A stretch of 62,910 bases of DNA from Myxococcota bacterium (GCA_028284955.1 JANQQS010000136.1:1-62910), one strand, 5' to 3'. Positions 51,175 to 60,977 are shown, numbered from the stretch's first letter. Numbers and translations are program-made. Notes: a model not told the origin generated them from the sequence alone.

Positions 51175-51474
51175 TAAAAACGAGTGCCTCAGATGAGGCG
51201 AGTCGATCCCAAACAAGGGCGAAAAAGAAAAAGCGCGGCAATTGAGCGCGAGGAAATTCGCGGAGCAGGTGTTCGCACGTTGACGAATGACCACGGGGAA
51301 TCGGGAACGCCTCGACGATCTTGTCGTCGTAGATGTTCCGAAACCACCAGACTCAGTTCTGCCTGGCTCAGAGCTGTCTTCGGCGCATCATCCAGACTTC
51401 AAGCACAACCGCTCACCGACCATCCGCGGCAGCACCTCAAGCGCGAGCGCAGCGAGCCAAACGGTAGGGGTGAA
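51175..51474. other. Intergenic stretch, no convincing gene
   Basis: Frames are open by high GC but none has a ribosome site or recognisable domain. The stretch leads into the double hairpin at 51475-51523 and the tRNA gene. Confidence 0.4.
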
Positions 51475-51523
51475 TCGATGGGAATCGTATTCCCATCGAG
51501 AGGGGTGCTCGGAAGCACCCCTC
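51475..51523. repeat. Double hairpin with GGAATCGTATTCC core
   Basis: TCGATGGGAAT-CGT-ATTCCCATCGA (51475-51499) is a perfect 11-bp stem, followed at once by GAGGGGTGCT-CGGA-AGCACCCCTC (51500-51523), a perfect 10-bp stem. The 13-bp core of the first recurs at 60293 and 60357. It lies about 85 bp beyond the tRNA 3' end with no T-tract. Confidence 0.65.
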
Positions 51524-51608
51524 AACAACAAACGGAAATGGGATTCGCTCCGACGACGGCAAAGCCGGCGACCGTTTCGAAGAAATGGCTCAATTTACTG
51601 AGCAAGGG

Positions 51609-51680
<72 letters not shown>

Positions 51681-51699
51681 AAGGGACCCGGTTTCCTAG

Positions 51700-52055
51700 C
51701 TATTGCTCGCAAGGGTGTCAAGGAGATCGCCAGAACGACACTGAAGCGAGGCCGCAGGCGCGCCCTTCGTCGCCGTGGGCCAGCAGGACCCAGCCCCAAG
51801 CTCGCTCTGGACGCCCAAACACTTTGCTTCTACGAACTCGATCGTCGTAGCGGCTACCGAGGGTCTGTCACTGGCCTTGACGTCGAGCGTCGTCAAGTCG
51901 CGCGTTACTACGCGAAGCTCTACGAGCACCACAAGCACGACACGGAACATGACAACGCCTGGGGCTCGATGGCTCTGCTCGATCGCGCGATCGCCGTCGC
52001 AGCGTCGCGTGGCCTTCGCATCGTTCGCGACCAGTTGAGAAACTACCCAACGTAG
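51700..52055 (+). pseudogene. 5'-truncated coding remnant beside the tRNA
   Basis: One plus frame carries protein-like sequence (LCFYELDRRSGYRGSVTGL, DVERRQVARYYAKLYEHHKHD, NAWGSMALLDRAIAVAASRG, stop) but has no ATG, GTG or TTG between the tRNA and residue AWGSM. It may be the tail of a gene cut off at the tRNA. Family not recognised. Confidence 0.3.
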
Positions 52056-52328
52056 AGAGGCTACCGCAGCCGAGAAACTGCGGAGTCAACGCAACTCGCA
52101 AGGCGGAACGAAGAGAGCGGGATCAAGTCTCTCTAACGTTTCGACGGACGATCCGAAGCGTCGATCTACGCCAACTGTCTCGAGTCGATAGTAGCACTAT
52201 CGAGATCGTCGATTCCTATGAGTAGTTGGTACGTCAAAGGAATAGTGCGCGTCGTATTTGGTGGTGTGTGAATCCACGACGTGGTCTATTCCCGAGCCAG
52301 TCGTCGTACGGAACAGGGGAGAAGCTCA

Positions 52329-52997
52329 GTGGGTGGACGAACGTCTCGGCACGCACTCGCTGTATCCTTGGCGCTGCTTGCCGGAGGATGCGGTGAAGTT
52401 GCGTATATCGGCCTGCGCGAAGTCGATCGCGAAAACGACGGTCGAGGTATCGAGGTGAGCTTCCGGGGTAAAGGAAGCATCCTGCTCCAAGCGGAGAACG
52501 GCCGGATCGCGCCCCGGACTCCACCACCGGCGGCGACGGACGATCTCGACGCCGGGGACGCGGGCACCGCCGCAGACGCCGGGGACACGGGAGCCGGTCT
52601 CGACCCCGACGGCGGCGCGCCCGTTGACGAAGACGCTTCGGCCGTCAGCGACGAATTCAATCTCTGCTTCGCGGTAGACGCGAACGAATACACCCAACTC
52701 TTCTTCTCAGTGTATCCGACCAGCGACCGCGACGTGATCCTTACCGCCCGCTTCTTCGTCGAAGACGACGACGGACAGCCAGCCGACTGCTCAGCAGTAT
52801 TCGCCGAGAAGAGTGCGCGGCTACGCTTGATGTTTGGAGACGGAGGAACCCCAGTTGCGGCAGACACCAGTTCACGCGCCGACATGGGCTCCAGCGACGC
52901 GTCAAATGACGCGGGCGCGGACGACGACACATCGGCGGACGCAGGGGTAGGCGACGACGCCTCCACGACGACCACCGATGGGGGAGCCGGAACTTGA
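52329..52997 (+). CDS. Lipoprotein, Asp/Gly-rich
   Basis: 222 residues from GTG 52329, with GGGGAGAAGCTCA upstream. The signal peptide ends LLAGGC. A beta-type segment (AYIGLREVDRENDG...VSFRGKGSILLQAENGRI) precedes a long Asp/Ala/Gly linker, then a folded part (FNLCFAVDANEYTQLFFSVYPTSDRDVI) and a second Asp/Thr-rich tail. Its stop overlaps the TTG start of the next gene (TTGA), so the two are coupled. Function unknown. Confidence 0.7.
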   Translation: MGGRTSRHALAVSLALLAGGCGEVAYIGLREVDRENDGRGIEVSFRGKGSILLQAENGRIAPRTPPPAATDDLDAGDAGTAADAGDTGAGLDPDGGAPVDEDASAVSDEFNLCFAVDANEYTQLFFSVYPTSDRDVILTARFFVEDDDGQPADCSAVFAEKSARLRLMFGDGGTPVAADTSSRADMGSSDASNDAGADDDTSADAGVGDDASTTTTDGGAGT

Positions 52998-55216
52998 GGA
53001 TCGCAGCACTCCTTCTTGCCTTGGCCCTCCTGGGTACAGGGGCGACCGCATGTCACAAGGCTCACAAACCCACGGCCAAGCGGCACAAGACGTGCGAAAA
53101 ACTGCCGAATTGGGAGGAGGACTCCGTAGACGAGCAGGTCCGGTGGATCAAGAACAACGTCCACTGTCTCAACGAGACTAACTTCGACAAGTTTGAAGCC
53201 AACGTGCTCCGGAGGCTCGATCGGAATACGTGGCAGCGTATCCCCGGGCACGCCTTCAACCGCTTTGGCCACAGGGGGTCGCGATACATCCGGCCGGAGC
53301 AGGTGGGGTGGATCACGAAGGGCCAGTGGGAGCAGGTCGATCGCGGAAAGCTTCGGCGATGGATCCGCACGATGAAGACCGCGTGGGTGCGACGATTGAA
53401 CCTCGCGGTGCTACCGACCTATGGGCTGCGAGCCATCCGGCGACAAAAAATTTTCGACCTCACAGACGAGCAGCTCCGGGGGATGGACGCCGGACGCGAT
53501 CCGAAACGACAACCAAGCCGGTTCTTCGAGTTCACGCGCGAGCAAGTCCTGACGTTCACACCTCATCAGCTACGGGTGATTGCGCAAACACGCGGCGACG
53601 AGTTCCGAAAGCGCGTCGAGGAGCAGGCCGATAGCCAGTACCGAGGTCTCAACGGCCTGCACTATGGAGTCCGCCTGATTGGTGACTCCTACGCTCAGCT
53701 CTCCGGCCTCGAGGACGCAGATGTGGCCGACGAGTCCGCCGATACCTCATTTGGTCTCGGAATCGACGCCGAAGAAGTCCTCTGGCATCTGCGGGCGGTC
53801 GTGCGAGGTGGGGTAACACCGAGTCGCCTTACCGCACCGCCAGGCTCCGCACACTTCGGCCTCTCGATGCTCACCCCCGAGGTGCAGCCGCTGTACTTTG
53901 GCTTCAGCTCTCGCGTGACGATCAGAGCCGGCCGCACGACGTTCCTCGGATGGCGAGCAAACGCCCATGTGGGGCAGCTGCGCTGGGCGCTCGACGATGG
54001 AAACGATGAAATCGAGAACCTGAGCGCATTCGTCACCACGTTCTCCATGAACACCGGACCCGAATGGTGGTTCCCGTTTGCAGGCGACGACAACTACGCT
54101 GACCTGCGCTTCTTCGCCGGCCCCACCTTTCACGCCGCAGCCATCCTCGGCGACCGCGGCACCGAGCAACTCTTCGAAGCGGCGACCACGGACAATAAAC
54201 CCTGGCGCCTCGGGCTGATGTTCCAAACCAGCCTCCGAGTGAATCGGGTCGAGGTTCACGCCTCGGTGCGGTACGTGGGCGGCAACATTCCCGGCCTAAG
54301 CGGCTGGAGCTTCATCCCATCGATCAGCTTTGCTCCCGGCGCGACGCTTAGAAAATGGTGTCGTGGCATCGACTGTCTAGACGAGGAAGACAGCGCCGCC
54401 GATGCCTCACACGAGCACGCGAACCTCACCGGCCGTCCCCTGCATGCCGACTACTCTGGGCACAACTTCCGAAACGCGCGGCTCATCCGTGCGCAGATGG
54501 ATGGAGGGACCTTCGACAGAGCCGACTTCACCGGTGCCGACATGACTGGCGCGAACGTCGACCGCGCTTCCTTCCGGGGGGCGATCTTGTGCGGTGTCAC
54601 CGGGCTCGAGACCGTAGACAACTTCGACCCCAAGTACTTCGTAGGCGCCACGGTCGACCTCGCCACACAGGATCGATTGGAAGACGCCGCGAAAGCAGAC
54701 GACAACGCCGAGGATGCTGAGAAGGCGGAAGCCAACCGAAAACAGGCGTTGATTCGGGCTCTCGAAAATTGCCCCGTCCGCTGTGGTGACGGGCGGACCG
54801 AGGCCGACGAGCAGTGCGACGATGGCAACACCGAACCCCGCGACGGCTGCTCCGCGAGCTGCAAGCTAGAAGAGCACTACTCGTGCAACGGGGGACCCTC
54901 CGTCTGTGACCGGTGCGGCAACGGAATCGTCGGTCGAGCCGAGACTTGCGACGACGGCAATGTCAAGCCTAAAGACGGGTGCTCGGCCACCTGTCAGCTC
55001 GAGGCCAACTACTCTTGCGACGACAGCGAACCCTCCGTCTGTGACCGGTGCGGCAACGGAATCGTTGCCGGGGGCGAAACTTGCGACGATGAGAACGACG
55101 TCAAAGACGACGGCTGTTTTCGATGTCGCGTGGAGGACGGGTGGAGTTGCTCGGGTAGTCCGTCGACGTGCGAAAGACCTGAGCGCGATCCGGATGCCGG
55201 ACCCGCCGTTCGCTAA
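52994..55216 (+). CDS. Outer-surface protein: beta-barrel-like region, pentapeptide repeats, DUF4215 Cys repeats
   Basis: 740 residues from TTG 52994; GGGGGAGCCGGAAC precedes it and the frame overlaps the upstream stop. A signal peptide with lipobox-like ending (GATACH) is followed by a helical region. Residues about 270-460 are rich in aromatic/Gly beta-strands (FGFSSRVTIRAGRTTFLGW, TGPEWWFPFAGDDNYADLRFF) as in outer-membrane barrels. Then come pentapeptide repeats near 480-540 (FRNARL, FDRADFTGADMTGANVDRASF). Three DUF4215/myxobacterial Cys-rich repeats follow (CGDGRTEADEQCDDGN; CGNGIVGRAETCDDGN; CGNGIVAGGETCDD). Encoded with the lipoprotein upstream. Confidence 0.75.
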   Translation: MRIAALLLALALLGTGATACHKAHKPTAKRHKTCEKLPNWEEDSVDEQVRWIKNNVHCLNETNFDKFEANVLRRLDRNTWQRIPGHAFNRFGHRGSRYIRPEQVGWITKGQWEQVDRGKLRRWIRTMKTAWVRRLNLAVLPTYGLRAIRRQKIFDLTDEQLRGMDAGRDPKRQPSRFFEFTREQVLTFTPHQLRVIAQTRGDEFRKRVEEQADSQYRGLNGLHYGVRLIGDSYAQLSGLEDADVADESADTSFGLGIDAEEVLWHLRAVVRGGVTPSRLTAPPGSAHFGLSMLTPEVQPLYFGFSSRVTIRAGRTTFLGWRANAHVGQLRWALDDGNDEIENLSAFVTTFSMNTGPEWWFPFAGDDNYADLRFFAGPTFHAAAILGDRGTEQLFEAATTDNKPWRLGLMFQTSLRVNRVEVHASVRYVGGNIPGLSGWSFIPSISFAPGATLRKWCRGIDCLDEEDSAADASHEHANLTGRPLHADYSGHNFRNARLIRAQMDGGTFDRADFTGADMTGANVDRASFRGAILCGVTGLETVDNFDPKYFVGATVDLATQDRLEDAAKADDNAEDAEKAEANRKQALIRALENCPVRCGDGRTEADEQCDDGNTEPRDGCSASCKLEEHYSCNGGPSVCDRCGNGIVGRAETCDDGNVKPKDGCSATCQLEANYSCDDSEPSVCDRCGNGIVAGGETCDDENDVKDDGCFRCRVEDGWSCSGSPSTCERPERDPDAGPAVR

Positions 55217-55244
55217 GCCTCCTTTCCGCGGTCAGTCAGCCTGC

Positions 55245-56828
55245 TTATTCGTAGCGAAGCCCCTCCACGGGGAGCATGCGCGCGGCCCACATGCTGGGCG
55301 CTACCGTGGAAACGGCGCAGATTCCGAGCGCTACGGCGGTGGTCACCACGAATTCCATGGGGCTCACCACCACGGGAAGGTGGTCAATCAGATACACCTT
55401 GGGATCGAGCGGGAATTCATAAGCCGCGAGATACGCTACGACGCCTCCGCCGATGAGGAGCCCGGCCAGCGTGCCGACTACGCCGATGACGATTCCCTGC
55501 AGCATGAATATGCCGAGCACGGTGCGGTCGGTGGCGCCCATGGCTTTGAGGATGGCGATTTCTCGTTTTTTCTCGAGCACGATCATGATCAGGGTCGCGA
55601 CGACGTTGAACGCGGCCACGCAGATGATGGTGGCGATGACCAGGCTGAGCATGATTTTCTGAATCTCGAGCGCGGTGAACAGGTTTCGGTTGAGCTCCGC
55701 CCAATCGAGAGTGTGAAATGGTCCGCCCAGCTTGCGCTCCAAGAATCGCGCGATCTGCCGGCTCTTCGTCAAATCTGCAAGACGCATTTCTACGCCCGTG
55801 ACCGCGTCGCCCTGGTTGTAGAAATGCTGCGCTTCGTAGAGATCGACGTAGACCAAGCGCGAGTCGTATTCCTGAAACCCTGCTTCGAATATCCCGATGA
55901 CGCGAAAGTCGCGCGACCGCGGTGTCCGCGCCCCGGGCGCCCAGGCGCTGACGTCGATGCCATTGAGGGGGCTCACGAGCTTCACCGTGTCGCCCACGCC
56001 GATGCCAATCGATTTCGCGAGCGTTGTGCCCACCACGATGCCGGGTAGATTCTTCTCCTGTTCGATTTGCTGGCGGTCGATCTCTTCCTGGCGTTTGACG
56101 AACTCCTCGCCCCATTCGTCGTCCACCACTTCTTCTTCGTCGCCAATTTCTTCATCGTCATCGGCGAGCTCGCCGAGCAACGCTTCCACTTCGTCAGGCG
56201 ACGCGGTTTCCACGTTGGAGACCGTGACCTCTGGCGGCGCCGGTTCCGCGCGTTCGGTCGGCCCGCTGTCCACGTCGAACCCGCCGAGCACTCCGGCGTC
56301 CGATGCCCGCTCCGCGGAGCCGCCGTCTTGGCGATACTCGTCCAGCCAGTCCCAATCAGAGGGCGAATCGTAGAGATTGTCGGGGTCGACCGGGGGCGCG
56401 GCTCCCTCTTTGCGCAAACCCCGCAGCGTTCCGTCGACGATTTGGTCCGGAAGATCCAACACGCCGGGCATCTCCTTGGGGTCGACGCCCTTGACCAATA
56501 CGCCGCTCAGCCGATCGCCTTTGGCCAGCATCATCTCGTTGATCAAAAACGGGCCCGCGCCGACCACTTCAGGAAGCGCGCGCGCCGTCTTCATGACATC
56601 GCGGTATTCCTGGAAGTCGATCCCGTATTTCATCACCAAGACGTGCGCGTTGACGCCCAATACCTTGTTGCGAAACGCGGTCTGAAACCCGCTGGTGATG
56701 CTCAATACCGCGAGGAGCGCGGCCACGCCGAGGGCGACTCCGGTCACCGCAATGAACGTGATCACCGAAATGGTGCGCCGCTTTTTGGAGCGCAGGTAGC
56801 GGGCGCCGATGTGGAGGCTGTACGCCAT
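55245..56828 (-). CDS. LolC/LolE-type lipoprotein-releasing permease
   Basis: 527 residues from ATG 56828. The N-terminus is the LolC/E signature (SLHIGARYLRSKKRRTISVITFIAVTGVALGVAALLAVLSITSGF), with GVDPKEMPGV, and the C-terminal FtsX part has three helices (IMLSLVIATIICVAAFNVVATL; FMLQGIVIGVVGTLAGLLIGG; EFVVTTAVALGICAVSTVAPS), ending EGLRYE. Usual length is about 410; the extra is an acidic insert at about 138-260 (GELADDDEEIGDEEEVVDDEW) in the periplasmic loop. No adjacent LolD ATPase gene. Confidence 0.85.
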   Translation of the reverse strand: MAYSLHIGARYLRSKKRRTISVITFIAVTGVALGVAALLAVLSITSGFQTAFRNKVLGVNAHVLVMKYGIDFQEYRDVMKTARALPEVVGAGPFLINEMMLAKGDRLSGVLVKGVDPKEMPGVLDLPDQIVDGTLRGLRKEGAAPPVDPDNLYDSPSDWDWLDEYRQDGGSAERASDAGVLGGFDVDSGPTERAEPAPPEVTVSNVETASPDEVEALLGELADDDEEIGDEEEVVDDEWGEEFVKRQEEIDRQQIEQEKNLPGIVVGTTLAKSIGIGVGDTVKLVSPLNGIDVSAWAPGARTPRSRDFRVIGIFEAGFQEYDSRLVYVDLYEAQHFYNQGDAVTGVEMRLADLTKSRQIARFLERKLGGPFHTLDWAELNRNLFTALEIQKIMLSLVIATIICVAAFNVVATLIMIVLEKKREIAILKAMGATDRTVLGIFMLQGIVIGVVGTLAGLLIGGGVVAYLAAYEFPLDPKVYLIDHLPVVVSPMEFVVTTAVALGICAVSTVAPSMWAARMLPVEGLRYE

Positions 56829-56913
56829 CGCGGAAGGGGCTAACACGCGCTCCGGCCACCGTCGATGTGCTACACTATTCGATGGGCGTTCGTTTGGGCA
56901 GTCGAGACCGCGT

Positions 56914-57426
56914 TTGAGCAACCGAGGTCAGTATCCGTTAGAAGCCGCGCTTCGTGCGCGCAAAACCGATGTGCACGCGGCCGAACAGGCCATGGCCGCG
57001 GCCCAGCAGCAGCAGAGCGAAGCGGCAGCCGCAGTGGACGCGGCCCAAGCCGCGCTGGAACGGTACCAGGCAGAAACTGGCCGTGTGATGGGCGACCTTC
57101 GCATCTCTGATGGGGTCATCCGAGACGGCTCGGCAGTCCGGATTACCATTCACCGCGCCGCCGACCTCGCCCGGCGCTCTGCCTACCGGCGAAGCCGACA
57201 AAAGGGGGAGCGACGGTTGGAGGCCGAGCTCGCGGCCCTGCAAAGCCAGGCTGCGGACGCCCAGGAAGCTGCCGAAAGCGCCCGCCTGCGATGGGTCGAA
57301 GCCCAGCGCGAGCTCGAGACGCTCGAGCGGCATCATGAACGTTGGCAGGCCGCCGCGCGCAAGTCGGCCCGCTCGCGAGAAGAAGAGCGCGCCGAAGAAA
57401 ACGCGCGGTCTCGGCGGCCGAGATAG
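56914..57426 (+). CDS. Coiled-coil protein, FliJ-like layout
   Basis: 170 residues if started at TTG 56914 (LSNRGQYPLEAALRARKTDVHAAEQAMAAAQ). Almost entirely heptad-rich helix with Ala/Glu/Arg/Gln, a short break near 75 (MGDLRISDGVIRDGSAV), then a second long helix ending in a basic tail. The opening YPLEAALRARK resembles FliJ/YscO-type stalk proteins, but no secretion ATPase gene is nearby. The frame is open upstream without a good start, so the N-terminus is uncertain. Divergent from the LolC/E-like gene. Confidence 0.55.
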   Translation: MSNRGQYPLEAALRARKTDVHAAEQAMAAAQQQQSEAAAAVDAAQAALERYQAETGRVMGDLRISDGVIRDGSAVRITIHRAADLARRSAYRRSRQKGERRLEAELAALQSQAADAQEAAESARLRWVEAQRELETLERHHERWQAAARKSARSREEERAEENARSRRPR

Positions 57427-57496
57427 CCGACACGCTCGCTTTCGGCGCAATCGCGCGATTGTTGCATCCAAACCGTTCAGATGGTTTATCCACTGA

Positions 57497-59977
57497 ATGG
57501 TCGCGCGATTTCTTGGCCTACTGGTCGTCTCTGCGGTTGGGCTTCTCACCTGCGACACTTCATTATTCGACGGGTTTAACTCCGGAAAGCGCCCCGAGGA
57601 CGGTGCCGTCGCAGGCGGCTCTCTCGCCCGATCGAAAGCTTCCGCGCAGGGTGATTCGGCGCTGGGAAACTCGGCGCTGGGAAACTCGGCGCAGACTTCT
57701 CGTTCTCGCCGGGTTTCCCTCCGAAACGACGACCCGGTGGCCCATGTCCGGGAGTTCGCGAGTGAGGACGAGGCCGAACGCGCCCTCGCCCACGCGGAGG
57801 CTTATCTGGCTCGGCTGTCGAAGGGAAAACAGAGCCAGAGCCTCGACAAAAACATCGCCGGGCGCCTGCAATGGCTTGCCGTCCAGGCTGCGATTCGCGC
57901 CGACGAAACCGCGCGGGCCACCCGCCACGCAGAGCGACTGGGACGGTCAGACCACCCGCTTGCCCCATGGGCCCGTCTCGAACACGCCAAGCTCATCGAG
58001 CGCACCGAGTCCCAAAAAGCGGCGCGCATCGCCGGAGCGCTGACGCACCCGTGGCCCGGAAAAATACGCGCTCGGCGCATCGAAGCGCGCAGTCTCGCCG
58101 CCGCCGGGAAATACGACCAAGCCGTACCCAAGCTTCGTGCACTGGTCGCCGAAACCCCAGACCACGTGGCCTCCGCCTCGGCCGGCCTGCCCCTCGCCCG
58201 CATTCTCGCAAAGCGCAAAGACCGCACATCGCGAGAAGAAGCGCTCGGGCTGTACCGACGCGTGATGACCCGAGTGCCGCTGCTTCCGATGGCGGAGCGC
58301 GCCGAAGAACGCGCCAAAGAGATTCTCAGCGGCTTGCCGCCTTCTCGTCGACGCGCGCTGCGCAAGCTCCCCATCGACGACCGATGGATGCGCGCGGAAA
58401 AATACTACCAATCGATGGCTCACGAGAAAGCCGAGGACGCATTCAAGGAGCTCGCCAAAGCGCTTCGTCGCTCACCAAAACGGCGCTGCGAAGCGCTCCT
58501 GATGCAGGGCAAAGCGATGTTGCGGCAAAAAAAGCGCAAAGAAGGCGCCCCGCTTCTGAGCCGCGTCGCCAGAGCATGCCGCGAACCCGAAGTTCGCGCG
58601 TGGGCCCATTACAAAGCCGGACGCGCCTACGCCGCACTTGGAAAACGCCCTCAAGCGCTTCGAGAATACGCAGCGCTGGTGCGCCGAGTGCCGGGCCACT
58701 CGCTCGCCGACGACGCACTCCTCCGGGCTGCGCTCGTCGAAGACGACGCCGAGCAAAGCGCGCGAACGCGCCGCCGCGTGCGCCAGCGCTTGCGTAAAAT
58801 CCCCAAAGCCTACCCGAACGGGGACATGGCCCACGAAGCGCTCTTTCGACTCGCATGGCTCGCGCGAAAAGAACGGCGTTTTTCGGAAGCGCTAAAACAC
58901 TACGAAAAGCTCGAAACGGTCACCGTCCCGCGCCAAGAAGACACATCAGGACGCAGCGCCTACTGGCGCGCGCGAACCTTGGCCGACCTGAAGAAAACGG
59001 CGCCGGCGAAAAACGCGTACGCGGAGCTCGCCAAGAACTATCCCCTTAGCTACTACGCGCAACAGGCGTTGGCCCGGCTCGCGGAGCTCGGCATCCCGAT
59101 CAAAACATCGTCGGTGGAAGCGTTTGGAACACCCGAAACCGACTCGGACGACGCTGCATCAACACTCGACCCGCCCCCTTCCGAGCGGCCCACTGCCAAA
59201 CGGCCGACCACCAAACGGCCCACTGCCAAACGACCGATTCCCGAGCGATGGGCCAAACAGCCCGCCTTCGCCCGAGCGACCGAGTTGCTCGCGGTGGGCG
59301 AACTCGAACTGGCCAAACTCGAACTCGACCAGCTCGGCCTCCTCCGCCGCGGAGCAAGCCGAGATGACCTCGTGTTTGCGGCCACGCTGCTTCATCGATT
59401 CAGCGCCTTCGGCGACGCGTCACGTCTCATCCGCCGCCGCATGTCGAGCTTTCGCGAGCAACCCCCGGTCGGAGAACACCGACGGATCTGGCGCATCGCG
59501 TATCCCAACGCGTTTTCTCCATTGATCGAAACGCACGCGAACGCGCAATCGATCCCCCCTAGCTTCGTGCGCGCCATCGCCCGAGAAGAGAGCGCATTTT
59601 CTCCGCGCGCAGTCTCCCATTCCCGAGCCTACGGCCTCGTCCAAGTCATCCTCCCCACCGCCAAACGATTTGCCCCAGACGGCGCCACCATCACCCCCTC
59701 CACCCTGAGAGACGCAGACCTAAACCTCGCCGTAGGTACGCGATTCATGTCGTTTCTGTGGCAGCGCTACCCAACCAACCGCGCCCTCGTGCCCGCGGCC
59801 TACAACGCCGGCCAGCACGCCGTCGATCGCTGGCTCAAGCGCAACCCCAATCGACCCCTCGACGAATTTATCGAGGACATCCCCTACGACGAAACCCGTC
59901 GGTATACGCGCCGCGTCCTTCAAACCTACGGAACCTACAGCTGGCTAGAAACCGGCGAGCTTCACAGTCTACTTTAG
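57497..59977 (+). CDS. Slt70-like lytic murein transglycosylase lipoprotein
   Basis: 826 residues with a lipobox-like LLTC near 19. Residues about 80-560 are helical TPR/superhelix repeats as in Slt70. A Lys/Pro/Thr low-complexity hinge (AKRPTTKRPTAKRP) lies near 575. The C-terminal SLT domain has the catalytic Glu (AIAREESAF, E698), then SRAYGLVQV, VGTRFMSFLWQRYP, LVPAAYNAGQHAVDRWL and IPYDETRRYTRRVLQTYGTY, all conserved. It cleaves peptidoglycan glycan strands to 1,6-anhydro products. A 9-bp-stem hairpin (59976-59996) overlaps the stop codon. Confidence 0.88.
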   Translation: MVARFLGLLVVSAVGLLTCDTSLFDGFNSGKRPEDGAVAGGSLARSKASAQGDSALGNSALGNSAQTSRSRRVSLRNDDPVAHVREFASEDEAERALAHAEAYLARLSKGKQSQSLDKNIAGRLQWLAVQAAIRADETARATRHAERLGRSDHPLAPWARLEHAKLIERTESQKAARIAGALTHPWPGKIRARRIEARSLAAAGKYDQAVPKLRALVAETPDHVASASAGLPLARILAKRKDRTSREEALGLYRRVMTRVPLLPMAERAEERAKEILSGLPPSRRRALRKLPIDDRWMRAEKYYQSMAHEKAEDAFKELAKALRRSPKRRCEALLMQGKAMLRQKKRKEGAPLLSRVARACREPEVRAWAHYKAGRAYAALGKRPQALREYAALVRRVPGHSLADDALLRAALVEDDAEQSARTRRRVRQRLRKIPKAYPNGDMAHEALFRLAWLARKERRFSEALKHYEKLETVTVPRQEDTSGRSAYWRARTLADLKKTAPAKNAYAELAKNYPLSYYAQQALARLAELGIPIKTSSVEAFGTPETDSDDAASTLDPPPSERPTAKRPTTKRPTAKRPIPERWAKQPAFARATELLAVGELELAKLELDQLGLLRRGASRDDLVFAATLLHRFSAFGDASRLIRRRMSSFREQPPVGEHRRIWRIAYPNAFSPLIETHANAQSIPPSFVRAIAREESAFSPRAVSHSRAYGLVQVILPTAKRFAPDGATITPSTLRDADLNLAVGTRFMSFLWQRYPTNRALVPAAYNAGQHAVDRWLKRNPNRPLDEFIEDIPYDETRRYTRRVLQTYGTYSWLETGELHSLL

Positions 59978-60082
59978 GGTTTGGCACCCAAACCCTCTCG
60001 TCGGGGTACAACCCCACCGATTCACCCAAACTCCCCCGCCACGATGCACGCGACCTGGTTACGTTGGGTTGAACTGCCGGGG

Positions 60083-60103
60083 CCCCGCCGCATAGCGGTG
60101 GGG
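60083..60103. repeat. Hairpin related to the tandem palindromes downstream
   Basis: CCCCGCCGC-ATA-GCGGTGGGG, preceded by CCGGGG. The flanks GGGGCCCCGC and GTGGGG are shared with the two units at 60283 and 60347, but the loop sequence differs. Confidence 0.5.
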
Positions 60104-60282
60104 CGGATGCGAAGTGGCCGGACTTGGGACACAGTCACACCCTCCAACGACACAGTTGGAATAGCTCGCCCGACTACAGTTCACCGCAAACAGCTCGGAG
60201 AAAAGCAGTTCACCACGAGCACTGCACAAAGAGAGCAAGGGGGCGCAGGGGCCCCCGCGCAGCGCGAGGCGGCGGCGGAAGG

Positions 60283-60399
60283 GGGGCCCCGCGGAATCGT
60301 ATTCCGTGGGGGGAGGGGCTGCGGCCAGACCCTCCGAAAAAACAGCGGGGCCCCGCGGAATCGTATTCCGTGGGGGGAGGGGCTGCGGCCAGACCCTCC
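60283..60399. repeat. Two identical 53-bp palindrome-containing units
   Basis: Units at 60283-60335 and 60347-60399 (64-bp period) are identical. Each begins GGGGCCCC, contains the palindrome GGAATCGTATTCC and ends GGCTGCGGCCAGACCCTCC. They fill most of the 430-bp gap between the transglycosylase gene and the cupin gene, where no protein gene is evident. Confidence 0.8.
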
Positions 60400-60407
60400 A
60401 AACCACA

Positions 60408-60977
60408 CTACACGGTAAACCGAGGGCCTCCGACGATTTCTATGCCTTCGAAGACCACGGCGAGATAGAGCAAATCGGGGCCGGGGCGGACTGCAAATCC
60501 ATGGGTGCTGCCTTGCGGTTGAACGAGGGTATCACCCGGCCGCGCGACTGCGCCTTCGCCATCCACGCAGGATCCTTGGATCAGAAGCACCGTCTCGTCT
60601 CCGAGGTGTTTGTGGTCTGGAAACTTCGTGCCCTGCGGCATTCGAACAAAGCCGGTCATCGCCTTGGTCACCCGCGGACCGCCTTGCACCCAGTGAAATA
60701 ACGTCCCGGGAAGCGGGCCTGGCTCGAATTGATCTCCGGTGTCGACGTCCGAGAGCATCTTGGCGGCGACGCTCGATGGCACGTCAAGCAAACGCGCCAC
60801 TGCTGGAGCGAACCGCTGGAATCGATCCGGCGCCAACGCGCCGAGCAACCGTCCGCGGCTTGCTGTCGCCGGGGCCACAGGATCCAGCTCATCGGTGAGC
60901 GCGCTCACCACTTCGTTGAGCTCTGGCGATCCCGATTGGGCAGCCCACGCAAACAGATCGTTTCGGTCTTCAGTCAT
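60408..60977 (-). CDS. ChrR-like cupin protein, putative anti-sigma partner
   Basis: 189 residues. The C-terminal cupin is clear: TGFVRMPQGTKFPDHKHLGDETVLLIQGSC, then GDTLVQPQGSTHGFAV, with metal-type His residues (DHKH, STHGF). The N-terminal helical half (LFAWAAQSG...LDVPSSVAAKMLSDVD) takes the place of the anti-sigma domain of ChrR but lacks its zinc-binding His/Cys set. The ATG overlaps the sigma gene stop (ATGA), so the pair is coupled. Best guess is a redox or stress-responsive regulator of that sigma factor. Confidence 0.75.
   Translation of the reverse strand: MTEDRNDLFAWAAQSGSPELNEVVSALTDELDPVAPATASRGRLLGALAPDRFQRFAPAVARLLDVPSSVAAKMLSDVDTGDQFEPGPLPGTLFHWVQGGPRVTKAMTGFVRMPQGTKFPDHKHLGDETVLLIQGSCVDGEGAVARPGDTLVQPQGSTHGFAVRPGPDLLYLAVVFEGIEIVGGPRFTV

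Noticed and set aside
54906-56048. A 380-codon plus-strand frame
   Set aside because: Starts inside the DUF4215 region in another frame and runs antisense to the LolC/E-like gene; no domain of its own.
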